Below, one piece after another: positions 17,015 to 25,625 of a stretch of 64,000 bases of DNA. The position numbers and the translations under genes are program-made. The stretch is from NCBI RefSeq assembly GCF_000972385.1, contig NZ_JXTE01000009.1, positions 62,001-126,000 on the forward strand, written 5' to 3'. The notes below the pieces were generated by a model. The model did not search any database. It was not told the DNA's origin and saw only the letters and a program-made list of their open reading frames with translations. Position 1 is the first letter of the stretch, and every line of letters starts with the position of its first letter. This DNA comes from Streptomyces sp. WM6386. Its GTDB lineage: Bacteria > Actinomycetota > Actinomycetes > Streptomycetales > Streptomycetaceae.

Positions 17015-17749
17015 TCACAGCTTGCCGCCCCGGCCACTATCGCGCGGGGCGGGCGCGATGAGCGTGGAGAGATAGGGAAGGGCTGCCTCGCCGAGCTCGG
17101 AGGCAGGCCGCACGGACTCCTCCGGCAGCCCGAGCGCGGACCCCCACACGGCGTCGTCGATCCGCCCGGTCTCCCGCAGCGCCTCGGCGACCTCCTGTGC
17201 CTGCCGCCCGAACTTGTACGCCACCACGGTCCCGGGCCCGGCGAGGGCCTCCTTGAGCGCCGCGGCTCCGGCGGTCACCGGCACCAGTGTCAGCGGCTCG
17301 GTCCCCTCGGTGAGCACGGCACCGGAACGGGCGGCGAGATCCTGCATGGCGGTGATGCCCGGCACGGTCTCGACGACGGTCCCCGGCATCAGCTCGGCGA
17401 TGGTCTGCGCGAGATAGGTGAAGGTGGAGTACACGTTCGGATCGCCGATGGTGGCGAAGGCGACGCGGGAGTGCTCGGCGAGCAGCTGGGCGACCTGCTC
17501 CCCGGCGGCATCCCAGGCGGCCTCGCGCCGGGCCCGGTCGGTCCGCTCGTTGAGCGCGAACACGACCCGTACGACCTTCTCCTGACCCACGTAGTGCAGG
17601 ACGGTGGCCTCGGCCCGCCCCCGCTCCCCAGTGTCCATCACGGGCACGACGACGACATCGGCGGCCCGCAGAGCGTTGACGCCCTTGACGGTCACCAGCT
17701 CGGGATCGCCCGGGCCCACGCCGACTCCGATCAACCTGCTGCTGCTCAT
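17015..17749 (-). CDS. cobI: precorrin-2 C20-methyltransferase CobI
   Basis: A 244-residue SAM-dependent methylase that adds the C-20 methyl group to (cobalt-)precorrin-2. Motifs: RLIGVGVGPGDPELVTVKG at the N-terminus, TIGDPNVYSTFTYL, VETVPGITAMQ. ATG at 17749 overlaps the cobB stop (ATGA) and is last in the riboswitch-led unit. It is convergent with the ZIP gene, 26 nt away. Confidence 0.95.
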   Translation of the reverse strand: MSSSRLIGVGVGPGDPELVTVKGVNALRAADVVVVPVMDTGERGRAEATVLHYVGQEKVVRVVFALNERTDRARREAAWDAAGEQVAQLLAEHSRVAFATIGDPNVYSTFTYLAQTIAELMPGTVVETVPGITAMQDLAARSGAVLTEGTEPLTLVPVTAGAAALKEALAGPGTVVAYKFGRQAQEVAEALRETGRIDDAVWGSALGLPEESVRPASELGEAALPYLSTLIAPAPRDSGRGGKL

Positions 17750-19269
17750 GACCTCCGGCACCTCTCCACGAACCGACGGGCGACACCGGGCTGCGACGCC
17801 CAGTGCGTGTGCACATAACTCGCGTGCACCCCTTGTTGTACGAAACCTTCGACCCGCCGTTGAGGGGCGCGCACACCCCAGGCGGGAGCCGCCCCCGAGC
17901 CCGGCTCGACGACGGTCCGATGAAACTCGTGCCCGCGCATCCGGGTCCCCGCGACGGCGAGGACACTGTCACTCACGGCCACGGCATCCCGATACCCGAG
18001 CGTCAGCCGCTCGCTCATCCGCGCGGAGGCATCGAGCACCCCGCACATGGGCAGCCCGTCGAGCTCCCGGCACAGGTAGAGCAGCCCGGCACACTCGGCG
18101 GCAACGGGAGCACCGCTGAGAGCGAGCTCCCCGATGGCCTTGCGCAGCGGCTCGTTGGCGGACAGCTCGGCCGCATACACCTCGGGAAACCCACCCCCGA
18201 TGACCAACCCGAGCGTGCCGTCAGGCAGTTGCTCGTCACGAAGGGGATCGAAGGGAACGACGACGGCCCCGGCGGCGGTGAGCAGCTCGGCATGCTCGGC
18301 ATAGGAGAAGGTGAAGGCGGACCCACCGGCAACGGCGACCACCAGCCCTTCGGGCGTTCGGGGACGGGTGTTGCCGTCCCGATCCCCCACCCACCCGCTG
18401 GGTGCCTCGCCTGCCAATTCCAGCCCGCCCGGCGTTTGAGGACGAGGCCCTTCGGGCCGAAAGCGGGGGTCTGGGGGCGCAGCCCCCAGGGTCGGGACGG
18501 GAAGGGGCGGAGGGGGCGAAGGAGCCAGGACCTCAGCCGCATCCCAGGCCGCACAGGACAACGCACCCGCACCCCGCGCCAACCCCACCAGCGCCTCAAG
18601 ATCACACCCGGCGGAAACCTGCGCGGCCATCGCCGCCACCGCGTCCACCGCCTCCGCCCGCCGCTCGGCGACCGGCACCAACCCCAGATGCCGCGAAGGC
18701 GTATCCACCTGAGCCACCCGCCGCAACACCCCGAGCACAGGCACCCCGGCCGAGTCCAACGCCTCCCGCAGCAACTCCTCATGCCGATCCGAAGCGACCT
18801 TGTTGAGGATCACGCCCCCGACCCGCACTTCGGGATCCCACGAGGCGAACCCATGCACCAGCGCCGCCACCGACCGCGACTGCGACGACGCGTCCACGAC
18901 CAGCACCACCGGCGCCCGCAGCAACTTCGCCACATGAGCCGTGGACGCCAGCTCACCTTCCCCCGCGGCCCCGTCGTACAGCCCCATCACACCCTCGACG
19001 ACGGCGATGTCGCACCCGCGCGCACCATGCGCGAACAACGGCCCGACCAACTCGGACCCACACAGATACGCGTCGAGATTCCGCCCCACCCGCCCGGTGG
19101 CGAGCGCGTGATACCCGGGATCGATGTAGTCAGGACCCACCTTGTGCGCAGACACGACAAGCCCCCGCGCGGCGAACGCGGCCATCAACCCCGTGGCAAC
19201 GGTGGTCTTGCCGCTGCCCGACGAGGGTGCGGCGATGACCAGCCGAGGAACGGAAACGGACGAGGACAT
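17746..19269 (-). CDS. cobB: cobyrinate a,c-diamide synthase CobB (with repeat-encoded linker)
   Basis: A 507-residue ATP/glutamine-dependent amidotransferase that converts the a and c acetates of (hydrogeno)cobyrinate to amides. The N-terminal P-loop is APSSGSGKTT with HKVGPDYIDPGYH. The C-terminal type-1 glutamine amidotransferase domain has the nucleophile Cys in VAAECAGLLYL and the active-site His in HTHWASQ. Between the domains, about residues 250-285 (Pro-rich, PDPRFRPEGPRPQTPGG) are encoded by a dispersed Streptomyces repeat. The linker is therefore longer than usual, but the frame stays open. ATG at 19269 overlaps the cobO stop by 1 nt. Confidence 0.94.
   Translation of the reverse strand: MSSSVSVPRLVIAAPSSGSGKTTVATGLMAAFAARGLVVSAHKVGPDYIDPGYHALATGRVGRNLDAYLCGSELVGPLFAHGARGCDIAVVEGVMGLYDGAAGEGELASTAHVAKLLRAPVVLVVDASSQSRSVAALVHGFASWDPEVRVGGVILNKVASDRHEELLREALDSAGVPVLGVLRRVAQVDTPSRHLGLVPVAERRAEAVDAVAAMAAQVSAGCDLEALVGLARGAGALSCAAWDAAEVLAPSPPPPLPVPTLGAAPPDPRFRPEGPRPQTPGGLELAGEAPSGWVGDRDGNTRPRTPEGLVVAVAGGSAFTFSYAEHAELLTAAGAVVVPFDPLRDEQLPDGTLGLVIGGGFPEVYAAELSANEPLRKAIGELALSGAPVAAECAGLLYLCRELDGLPMCGVLDASARMSERLTLGYRDAVAVSDSVLAVAGTRMRGHEFHRTVVEPGSGAAPAWGVRAPQRRVEGFVQQGVHASYVHTHWASQPGVARRFVERCRRS
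18415..18520 (+). repeat. dispersed Streptomyces repeat, copy 3, inside cobB
   Basis: The plus strand reads CAGCCCGCCCGGCGTTTGAGG, then GGCCCTTCGGGCC, then CTGGGGGCGCAGCCCCCAG and a GGGACGGG...GGGGCGG end. I recognise this as a family abundant between Streptomyces genes. Here it lies wholly within the cobB coding region, antisense to it, about 106 bp long, and is translated as the linker between the two enzyme domains. It contains two strong hairpins that will also form in the cobB mRNA. Confidence 0.75.
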
Positions 19270-19868
19270 CACCACTCGATACCCCGCTGCCCCTTCTGCC
19301 CGGCATCCATGGGGTGCTTGACCTTGGACATGTCGGTCACGAGATCGGCGAAGTCGACAAGCTTCTCCGGAGCGTTCCGCCCGGTGATGACGACGTGTTG
19401 CGTGCCCGGCCGATCCCGCAGCACGGAGATCACCTCATCGGTGTCCACCCACCCCCAGTGCAGGGGATAGGCGAACTCGTCGAGCACGTACAGCTGATAG
19501 GTCTCGGCGGCCAGGTCCCGCTTGACCTGCTCCCAGCCCTCCCGGGCCTTCTCCTCGTTGTCCATCTGGGCGTCCCGCTGAACCCAGGACCACCCCTCGC
19601 CCATCTTGTGCCAGTCGACGGACCCACCCTCGCCACTGGCGCCGAGGACCCGCAGCGCGTTCTCCTCGCCGACCTTCCACTTCGCCGACTTGACGAACTG
19701 GAACACCCCGATGGGCCACCCCTGGTTCCAGGCCCGCAGCGCAAGCCCGAAGGCGGCGGTCGACTTCCCCTTGCCGATCCCCGTATGCACGACCACCAAA
19801 GGCCGATTACGACGCTGACGCGTAGTCAGACCATCGTCCGGCACCACACTCGGCTGCCCCTGAGGCAT
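19269..19868 (-). CDS. cobO: cob(I)yrinic acid a,c-diamide adenosyltransferase CobO
   Basis: A 199-residue corrinoid adenosyltransferase (CobA/BtuR type) that attaches the 5'-deoxyadenosyl group from ATP to Co(I) corrinoids. The P-loop is VVHTGIGKGKSTAAFG near residue 28. Other family motifs are GVFQFVKSAKWKVGEE, VLDEFAYPLHWGWVD and VVITGRNAPEKLVDFADL. It overlaps chlID upstream by 1 nt (TAATG) and cobB downstream. Confidence 0.96.
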   Translation of the reverse strand: MPQGQPSVVPDDGLTTRQRRNRPLVVVHTGIGKGKSTAAFGLALRAWNQGWPIGVFQFVKSAKWKVGEENALRVLGASGEGGSVDWHKMGEGWSWVQRDAQMDNEEKAREGWEQVKRDLAAETYQLYVLDEFAYPLHWGWVDTDEVISVLRDRPGTQHVVITGRNAPEKLVDFADLVTDMSKVKHPMDAGQKGQRGIEW

Positions 19869-21862
19869 TACGCGGCCCTCCTCTGTACGTCCTTCACGAG
19901 CCCGGCGATGGAGTCCGCCCGCAGCTCGTCCAATGTGACCGCGGTACCGCCCAGTTCACCGGCGAGCTGCCCCGCCAGCCCCAACCGCACAGGCCCGGCC
20001 TCACAGTCGACGACCACGGAGGCAACTCCTTCCGCGGCGAACAGCCGAGCGGCCCGCGAGGCCAGCGCGACCGGCTCGGGCCCACCCGTGGCCCGCCCGT
20101 CGGTCACGACCACCACGAGCGCCCGCCGCGCGGGATCCCGCAGGCGCTCGACCCGCAGCACCTCATGGGCCTTCAGCAGCCCCGTAGCAAGCGGCGTCCG
20201 CCCACCGGTGGGCAACGTCTCCAGCCGAGCCGCGGCCGCGTCCACGGACGACGTCGGCGGCAACGCCACATCCGCCGCCGAACCCCGGAACGTCACCAGC
20301 CCCACCTTGTCCCGCCGCTGGTACGCGTCCAGCAGCAGCGACAGCACGGCCCCCTTCACCGCACTCATCCGCTGCCGCGCCGCCATCGACCCGGAGGCGT
20401 CCACGACGAACAGCACGAGGTTCCCCTCACGCCCCTCCCGCGTCGCCTGCCGCAGATCGTCCCGGCGCAGCACGAGGCCGGGTCCGGACCGCCCGCGCGC
20501 CCGCTGATGAGGGGCGGCGGCCTGGACCGTCGCGGCCAGGTGCAGCTTGGTCAGCGTCCCCCGGGGCCGTCGCGCACCGGTCGTCCGCCCGTGCTCGGTC
20601 CGCGCCCGCGAACGCCGCCCGGCGGCCCCGTCCCCGAGCCCCGGCACACTGAGCACCTTGGTACGGAAGGGCTCGGCGGCCCGTACGGCGGACTGCTCAC
20701 CCGCACCGGCACCGCCGGCCTGCGGCTCACCACCCTCACCTGCCTCGGGCTGCGCACCGGAGCCACCGTCGTCCTGCGACCCCTCGGAGGGCGGCTGACC
20801 GCCACCGCCACCGGGCCCGTCCGGATCGGGATCCTCGTCGCCCTCGCCCTCGCCGGAGAACTCCTCCAGCGTCTCGTCGAGCTTGTCCTCGTCAAGTCCC
20901 GGCGCGTCAAAGGGATTGCGCCGACGCCGATGCGGCAGCGCGAGCAGCGCGGCCTGCCGCACATCCTCCGCGAGCACCTCGGTCCGCCCGGCCCAGGCCG
21001 CCAGCGCGGTGGCCGTCCGGGCCATCACGATGTCGGCCCGCATCCCGTCCACCTCGAACGCCGCGCAGGTCGCCGCGATCTGCCGCAGCGCACCGTCCCC
21101 GAGGCGCACTGACGGCAACAACTCCCGCGCGCCGACGATCCGTTGCCGTACAGACACTTCCTCGTCCGCCCAACGCGCAGCGAAGGACGCCGGATCGTCG
21201 TCGTACGCCAGCCGCCGCCGTACGACCTCCACCCGCTGGTCCGGCTCCCGCGAGGCCGCGACCTCGACGGTCAGCCCGAACCGGTCGAGCAACTGCGGCC
21301 GCAGTTCGCCCTCTTCGGGGTTCATGGTGCCGACGAGCAGGAACTTCGAGGCGTGCCGTACGGAGACACCTTCACGCTCGACGTACGACGCGCCCATCGC
21401 CGCCGCGTCCAGCAGCAGGTCGACCAGGTGGTCGTGGAGCAGGTTGACCTCGTCGACGTAGAGGATGCCGCGGTGCGCGTCCGCGAGAAGGCCCGGCTCG
21501 AAGGACTTCACGCCCTCGGCGAGCGCCCGCTCGATGTCGAGCGCCCCGACGAGCCGGTCCTCGGAGGCGCCGACGGGGAGCTCGACCATGCGGGCAGGTC
21601 GCTCGACGCCGTTACCGGGCTCGTGCGGCCCGTCCGGGCAGGCGGGGTCCGGCTTGGCCGGGTCACAGGAGAAACGGCACCCGGCAACGACCGGCACCTG
21701 CGGCAGCAACGCCGAAAGCGCCCGCACGGCCGTGGACTTGGCCGTGCCCTTCTCACCGCGCACCAGCACACCGCCGACCGCCGGGCTCACCGCGTTGATG
21801 AGCAGCGCCAAGCGGAGGCTGTCCTGTCCGACGAGGGCAGTAAAGGGATAGGGCGTGCTCAC
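19868..21862 (-). CDS. ChlI-ChlD fused cobaltochelatase ATPase subunit
   Basis: A 664-residue fusion that powers cobalt insertion by CobN, replacing CobS and CobT. The N-terminal AAA+ domain has Walker A GEKGTAKST near residue 37, Walker B ILYVDEVNLL and sensor GTMNPEEGELRPQLLDRF. A long acidic, Gly/Pro-rich linker (about residues 335-400) leads to a von Willebrand A domain with MIDAS DASGSMAARQRM near residue 480. This BchI/BchD-like architecture is the usual actinobacterial partner of CobN. GTG at 21862 has GGAG 10 nt upstream and overlaps the stop of a 38-codon ORF (GTGA). Confidence 0.92.
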   Translation of the reverse strand: MSTPYPFTALVGQDSLRLALLINAVSPAVGGVLVRGEKGTAKSTAVRALSALLPQVPVVAGCRFSCDPAKPDPACPDGPHEPGNGVERPARMVELPVGASEDRLVGALDIERALAEGVKSFEPGLLADAHRGILYVDEVNLLHDHLVDLLLDAAAMGASYVEREGVSVRHASKFLLVGTMNPEEGELRPQLLDRFGLTVEVAASREPDQRVEVVRRRLAYDDDPASFAARWADEEVSVRQRIVGARELLPSVRLGDGALRQIAATCAAFEVDGMRADIVMARTATALAAWAGRTEVLAEDVRQAALLALPHRRRRNPFDAPGLDEDKLDETLEEFSGEGEGDEDPDPDGPGGGGGQPPSEGSQDDGGSGAQPEAGEGGEPQAGGAGAGEQSAVRAAEPFRTKVLSVPGLGDGAAGRRSRARTEHGRTTGARRPRGTLTKLHLAATVQAAAPHQRARGRSGPGLVLRRDDLRQATREGREGNLVLFVVDASGSMAARQRMSAVKGAVLSLLLDAYQRRDKVGLVTFRGSAADVALPPTSSVDAAAARLETLPTGGRTPLATGLLKAHEVLRVERLRDPARRALVVVVTDGRATGGPEPVALASRAARLFAAEGVASVVVDCEAGPVRLGLAGQLAGELGGTAVTLDELRADSIAGLVKDVQRRAA

Positions 21863-21975
21863 GCGGTGATCACTCCTTCGGGGGATTCATGGCAGAACGA
21901 CTCGCAGCCAAGCCGCGGCCCCGTCATGGTCGAAGCCTGCTCCCCGCAGACGCGGGGGTTTACCAGGGCGCTCAT
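21859..21975 (-). CDS. 38-residue Cys-containing small protein between cobN and chlID (putative)
   Basis: A complete 39-codon ORF reading MSALVNPRVCGEQ... and ending ...SPEGVITA, too short for usual ORF cut-offs. The ATG at 21975 overlaps the cobN stop (ATGA) and is preceded by GGAGGG at 6-nt spacing. Its TGA overlaps the GTG of chlID (GTGA). Cys 10, Cys 24, Cys 28 and His 29 could bind a metal. The coupling and ribosome site support translation; no function is known to me. The codons for NPRVCGE include a 6-bp hairpin (CCCCGC/GCGGGG) resembling a type I-E CRISPR repeat, so a purely structural role is an alternative. Confidence 0.6.
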   Translation of the reverse strand: MSALVNPRVCGEQASTMTGPRLGCESFCHESPEGVITA

Positions 21976-24900
21976 GCGTCGCCCTCCAGATCTCCCTCAA
22001 GCTCGAGGTAGGTGGCGCGCAGCCGCTCCAGCGTCTCCGCGTCCGGCTCGGCCCACAGGCCACGGTCGGCGGCCTCAAGCAGCCGCTCCGTAATGCCGCG
22101 CAGCGCCCACGGGTTGGACTTCTTCATGAAGTCCCGGTTCTCCGGGTCGAAGACGTACTCGGCGCTGAGCTTCTCGTACATCCAGTCGTCGACCACGCCC
22201 GCCGTGGCGTCGTAACCGAAGAGGTAGTCGACGGTCGCCGCCATCTCGAAGGCGCCCTTGTAGCCGTGCCGGCGCATGGCCGCCATCCAGCGCGGGTTGA
22301 CCACACGGGCGCGGAAGACCCGGTGGGTCTCCTCGCCGAGGGTGCGGGTCCTCACCTGGTCCGGGGTGGCCGAATCGCCCACGTACGCCTCGGGGTTGGC
22401 TCCCGTGAGATGGCGGACCATGGCGACCATGCCGCCGTGGTACTGGAAGTAGTCGTCGGCGTCGACGAGGTCGTGCTCGCGGGTGTCGACGTTCTTCGCG
22501 GCGACGTTGATGCGCTTGAACGCGGTCTCCATGTCCCCGCGCGCCGCCCGTCCGCCGAGTCCGCGCCCGTAGGCGTAACCGCCCCAGACGGCGTACACCT
22601 CGGCGAGGTCCGCGTCCGACCGCCAGTTCCGCGCGTCGATCAGAGGCAGCAGACCCGCGCCGTACGCACCCGGCTTGGAGCCGAAGATACGGGCCGTCGC
22701 GCGCCGCCGGTCACCGTGCTCGGCGGTGTCCTCGTCGGCGTGGGCCTTGACGAAGTTCCGGTCGGCGGGCTCGTCCAGCTCGGCCACCTTGCGGACGGCG
22801 TCGTCGATCAGCGCGATCACATGCGGGAACGCGTCCCGGAAGAAGCCGGAGATACGGACCGTCACGTCGATACGGGGACGGCCCAGCTCCTCCAGGCCGA
22901 CGATCTCGAAGCCGGTCACCCGGCGCGAGGCCTCGTCCCACACCGGGCGGCAGCCCAGCAGCGCGAGGATCTCGGCGATGTCGTCGCCCTGGGTGCGCAT
23001 CGCGGAGGTACCCCAGACCGTCAGGCCGACGGACTTGGGGTACTCGCCGGTGTCCTGGAGGTACCGCTGCACCAGCGAGTCGGCGAGCGACTGCCCGACC
23101 TCCCAACTCAGCCTGGACGGAATGGCCTTGGGGTCGACCGAGTAGAAGTTGCGGCCGGTCGGGAGCACGTTGACGAGACCGCGGGTGGGGGAGCCGGACG
23201 GACCGGCGGGGACGTAACCGCCGTTGAGCGCCTTGAGGATGTGGTCGATCTCGTCGGTGGTCTTCGCCAGACGCGGTACTACCTCGGCGCAGGCGAACTC
23301 CAACACCGCGACCGCGTCCGGGAGTTCCGTGCCGAGCACACCACGGACGAGAGCCGGGACGACCGAGACGTCCCAGTCCCGCGCCTCCATCCCCTCCGCG
23401 ACCCGCCGGCACAGCTGCTCCAGCAGGTCGATCGCGTCGGCCGCCGTACGCGAGGGGCCCTCGACGAGGTCGGAGAGCTCCACCGGCACCTTCACCGGCG
23501 CCCCGGGCTCGGCGAGCAACTCCTTCTCGACCAGCCCGAAATGGGCCGCGAAGGAGGCCCGCAGACCCGGCAGCGCGTTCGCCTGCCCGCCCCACACCTG
23601 CGAGGCGCGCAGCACGGCGAGCACGAGGTTGACCCGTGCCTCGTCGACCGGGCCCCCGCCGAGGATGTGCAGACCGTCGCGGATCTGCACGTCCTTGATC
23701 TCGCACAGATAGCCGTCGATGTGCATGACGAACTCGTCGAAGGCGTCGTCGTCCGGCTGGTCCTCGACATGCAGGTCGTGATGGAGCTCGGCCGCCTTCA
23801 CCAGCGTCCAGATCTGCGCCCGCACGGCCGGTGCCTTTGTCGGGTCCAGGTCGGAGACGAGCGCGTACTCGTCGAGGAGCTGCTCCAGCTTGGCCAGGTC
23901 GCCGTACGTGTCCGCACGCGCCATGGGCGGGACGAGGTGGTCGACGACGGTGGCGTGCCCGCGGCGCTTGGCCTGGGTGCCCTCACCGGGGTCGTTGACG
24001 ATGAAGGGGTAGACGAGCGGCAGCTCACCGAGGACGGCGTCCGGCGCGCAGCCCCCGCTGAGACCGAGGCCCTTGCCGGGCAGCCACTCCATCGTGCCGT
24101 GCTTGCCCATGTGGACGACGGCGTCGGCGCCGAAGCTGTTGTCCAGCCACCGGTAGGCGGCCATGTAGTGGTGCGACGGCGGCATGTCGGGGTCGTGGTA
24201 GATCGCGATCGGGTTCTCACCGAAGCCGCGCGGCGGCTGGATCATCACGACGACGTTCCCGAACTGGAGGGAGGCGAGCACGATGTCGTCGCCGTCGACG
24301 TACAGGTTGCCCGGCGGCTCGCCCCAGGCCTCCAGCATGCCGTCCCGCAGCTCCGGGTCGAGCTTGTCGAACCACGCCCGGTAGTCGGCCAGCGGCACGC
24401 GCGCGGGCGCGGCGGCCAGCTGCTCCTCGGTGAGCCACTCCACGTCGTGGCCACCGGCGTTGATGAGCCGGTGGATCAGCTCGTCGCCGTTGTCGGGGTG
24501 CCCCTCGACGACGTAACCGGCGTCCCGGAGCGCGTCCAGGACCCGCACCGCCGACGCGGGCGTGTCGAGTCCCACCGCGTTGCCGACGCGCGAGTGCTTG
24601 GTCGGGTACGCGGTGAAGACGAGCGCGAGCCTCTTCTCGGCGTTCGGCTTGTGCTTCAACCGGGCGTGCCGTACGGCGATCCCGGCGACGCGCGCGGCCC
24701 GCTCGGGGTCGGCGACGTAGACCGGGACATCGTCCGGACCCTGCTCCTTGAAGGAGAAGGGAACCGTGATCAGCCGTCCGTCGAACTCGGGGATCGCGAC
24801 CTGCATCGCCGCGTCCATGGGGGAGAGGGCGGCATCGGACTCGTCCCAGGCGGCCTTGGACGACGTGAGGCAGAGTCCTTGCAGCACCGGTACGTTCAGG

Positions 24901-25625
24901 TCGGCCAGTGCCCCGATGTCCCAGGCCTCCTCGTCACCGCCCGCCGAGGCCTGCGAGGCGTGGGTGCCGCCGGCGGCGAGGACGGTGGCGACGAGGGCGT
25001 CGGCCTTGGTCAGCAGTTCGTAGAACTCCGCGTCGGCCCCGCGCAGCGAACCGCAGTACACGGGAAGGGCGTTGGCGCCGCGTGCCTCGACGGCGTCGCA
25101 GAGGGTGTCCACGAAGGCGGTGTTGCCGCTGAGTTCATGGGCCCGGTAGAAGAGCACGCCGATGGTCGGGCGGCCTTCCACGAAGTTCCGCTCGCCGTGG
25201 ACGCCGTACTCCGGCATCTTCTGCGGCTCGACGAACCCCTCGCCGGTCAGCAGCACGGTGTCGGACAGGAACCGGGCCAGCTCGGTCAGGTTGGCGGGCC
25301 CGCCCTCGACGAGGTATCTGAGCGCCTCGGCCACGACACCGGCCGGCACCGACGACTCGGCCATCAACTCGGCGTCGGGAACGCTCTCTCCGCCCAGCAG
25401 CACGGTCGGGACACCGGCGGCCTTCAGTGCGGCCAGCCCGTCCTCCCAGGCACGCTTGCCGCCGAGCAGTCGTACGACGGCGATGTCGGCGCCCTCGACG
25501 AGCGCGGGCAGTTCCTCCGCGACGTCCACGCGGGTCGGGTTGCCGATCCGGTAGTCGGCACCGGAAGCGGCGCGGGCCGCCAGCAGGTCCGTGTCGGCGG
25601 TCGACAACAACAACACAGTGCTCAT
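21972..25625 (-). CDS. cobN: cobaltochelatase large subunit CobN
   Basis: A 1217-residue magnesium-chelatase-H-like subunit that binds hydrogenobyrinate a,c-diamide (or a related ring) and inserts cobalt using an ATPase partner, here the ChlI-ChlD fusion. Typical segments are VFTAYPTKHSRVGNAVGLD, IAIYHDPDMPPSHHYMAAY, VVHMGKHGTMEWLPGKGLGLS and NVLPTGRNFYSVDPKAIPS. ATG at 25625 overlaps the cobQ stop (ATGA); the frame open to 25688 is upstream sequence. Having both CobN and CbiX means two cobalt-insertion enzymes are encoded 10 kb apart. Confidence 0.96.
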   Translation of the reverse strand: MSTVLLLSTADTDLLAARAASGADYRIGNPTRVDVAEELPALVEGADIAVVRLLGGKRAWEDGLAALKAAGVPTVLLGGESVPDAELMAESSVPAGVVAEALRYLVEGGPANLTELARFLSDTVLLTGEGFVEPQKMPEYGVHGERNFVEGRPTIGVLFYRAHELSGNTAFVDTLCDAVEARGANALPVYCGSLRGADAEFYELLTKADALVATVLAAGGTHASQASAGGDEEAWDIGALADLNVPVLQGLCLTSSKAAWDESDAALSPMDAAMQVAIPEFDGRLITVPFSFKEQGPDDVPVYVADPERAARVAGIAVRHARLKHKPNAEKRLALVFTAYPTKHSRVGNAVGLDTPASAVRVLDALRDAGYVVEGHPDNGDELIHRLINAGGHDVEWLTEEQLAAAPARVPLADYRAWFDKLDPELRDGMLEAWGEPPGNLYVDGDDIVLASLQFGNVVVMIQPPRGFGENPIAIYHDPDMPPSHHYMAAYRWLDNSFGADAVVHMGKHGTMEWLPGKGLGLSGGCAPDAVLGELPLVYPFIVNDPGEGTQAKRRGHATVVDHLVPPMARADTYGDLAKLEQLLDEYALVSDLDPTKAPAVRAQIWTLVKAAELHHDLHVEDQPDDDAFDEFVMHIDGYLCEIKDVQIRDGLHILGGGPVDEARVNLVLAVLRASQVWGGQANALPGLRASFAAHFGLVEKELLAEPGAPVKVPVELSDLVEGPSRTAADAIDLLEQLCRRVAEGMEARDWDVSVVPALVRGVLGTELPDAVAVLEFACAEVVPRLAKTTDEIDHILKALNGGYVPAGPSGSPTRGLVNVLPTGRNFYSVDPKAIPSRLSWEVGQSLADSLVQRYLQDTGEYPKSVGLTVWGTSAMRTQGDDIAEILALLGCRPVWDEASRRVTGFEIVGLEELGRPRIDVTVRISGFFRDAFPHVIALIDDAVRKVAELDEPADRNFVKAHADEDTAEHGDRRRATARIFGSKPGAYGAGLLPLIDARNWRSDADLAEVYAVWGGYAYGRGLGGRAARGDMETAFKRINVAAKNVDTREHDLVDADDYFQYHGGMVAMVRHLTGANPEAYVGDSATPDQVRTRTLGEETHRVFRARVVNPRWMAAMRRHGYKGAFEMAATVDYLFGYDATAGVVDDWMYEKLSAEYVFDPENRDFMKKSNPWALRGITERLLEAADRGLWAEPDAETLERLRATYLELEGDLEGDA

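Noticed and set aside
21940..21960. Type I-E CRISPR-like repeat unit (CCCCGC-loop-GCGGGG followed by AGCAGG) between cobN and chlID
   Set aside because: Only one unit is present; no second copy at about 61-nt spacing and no cas genes in the window. Treated as a hairpin inside the small ORF.
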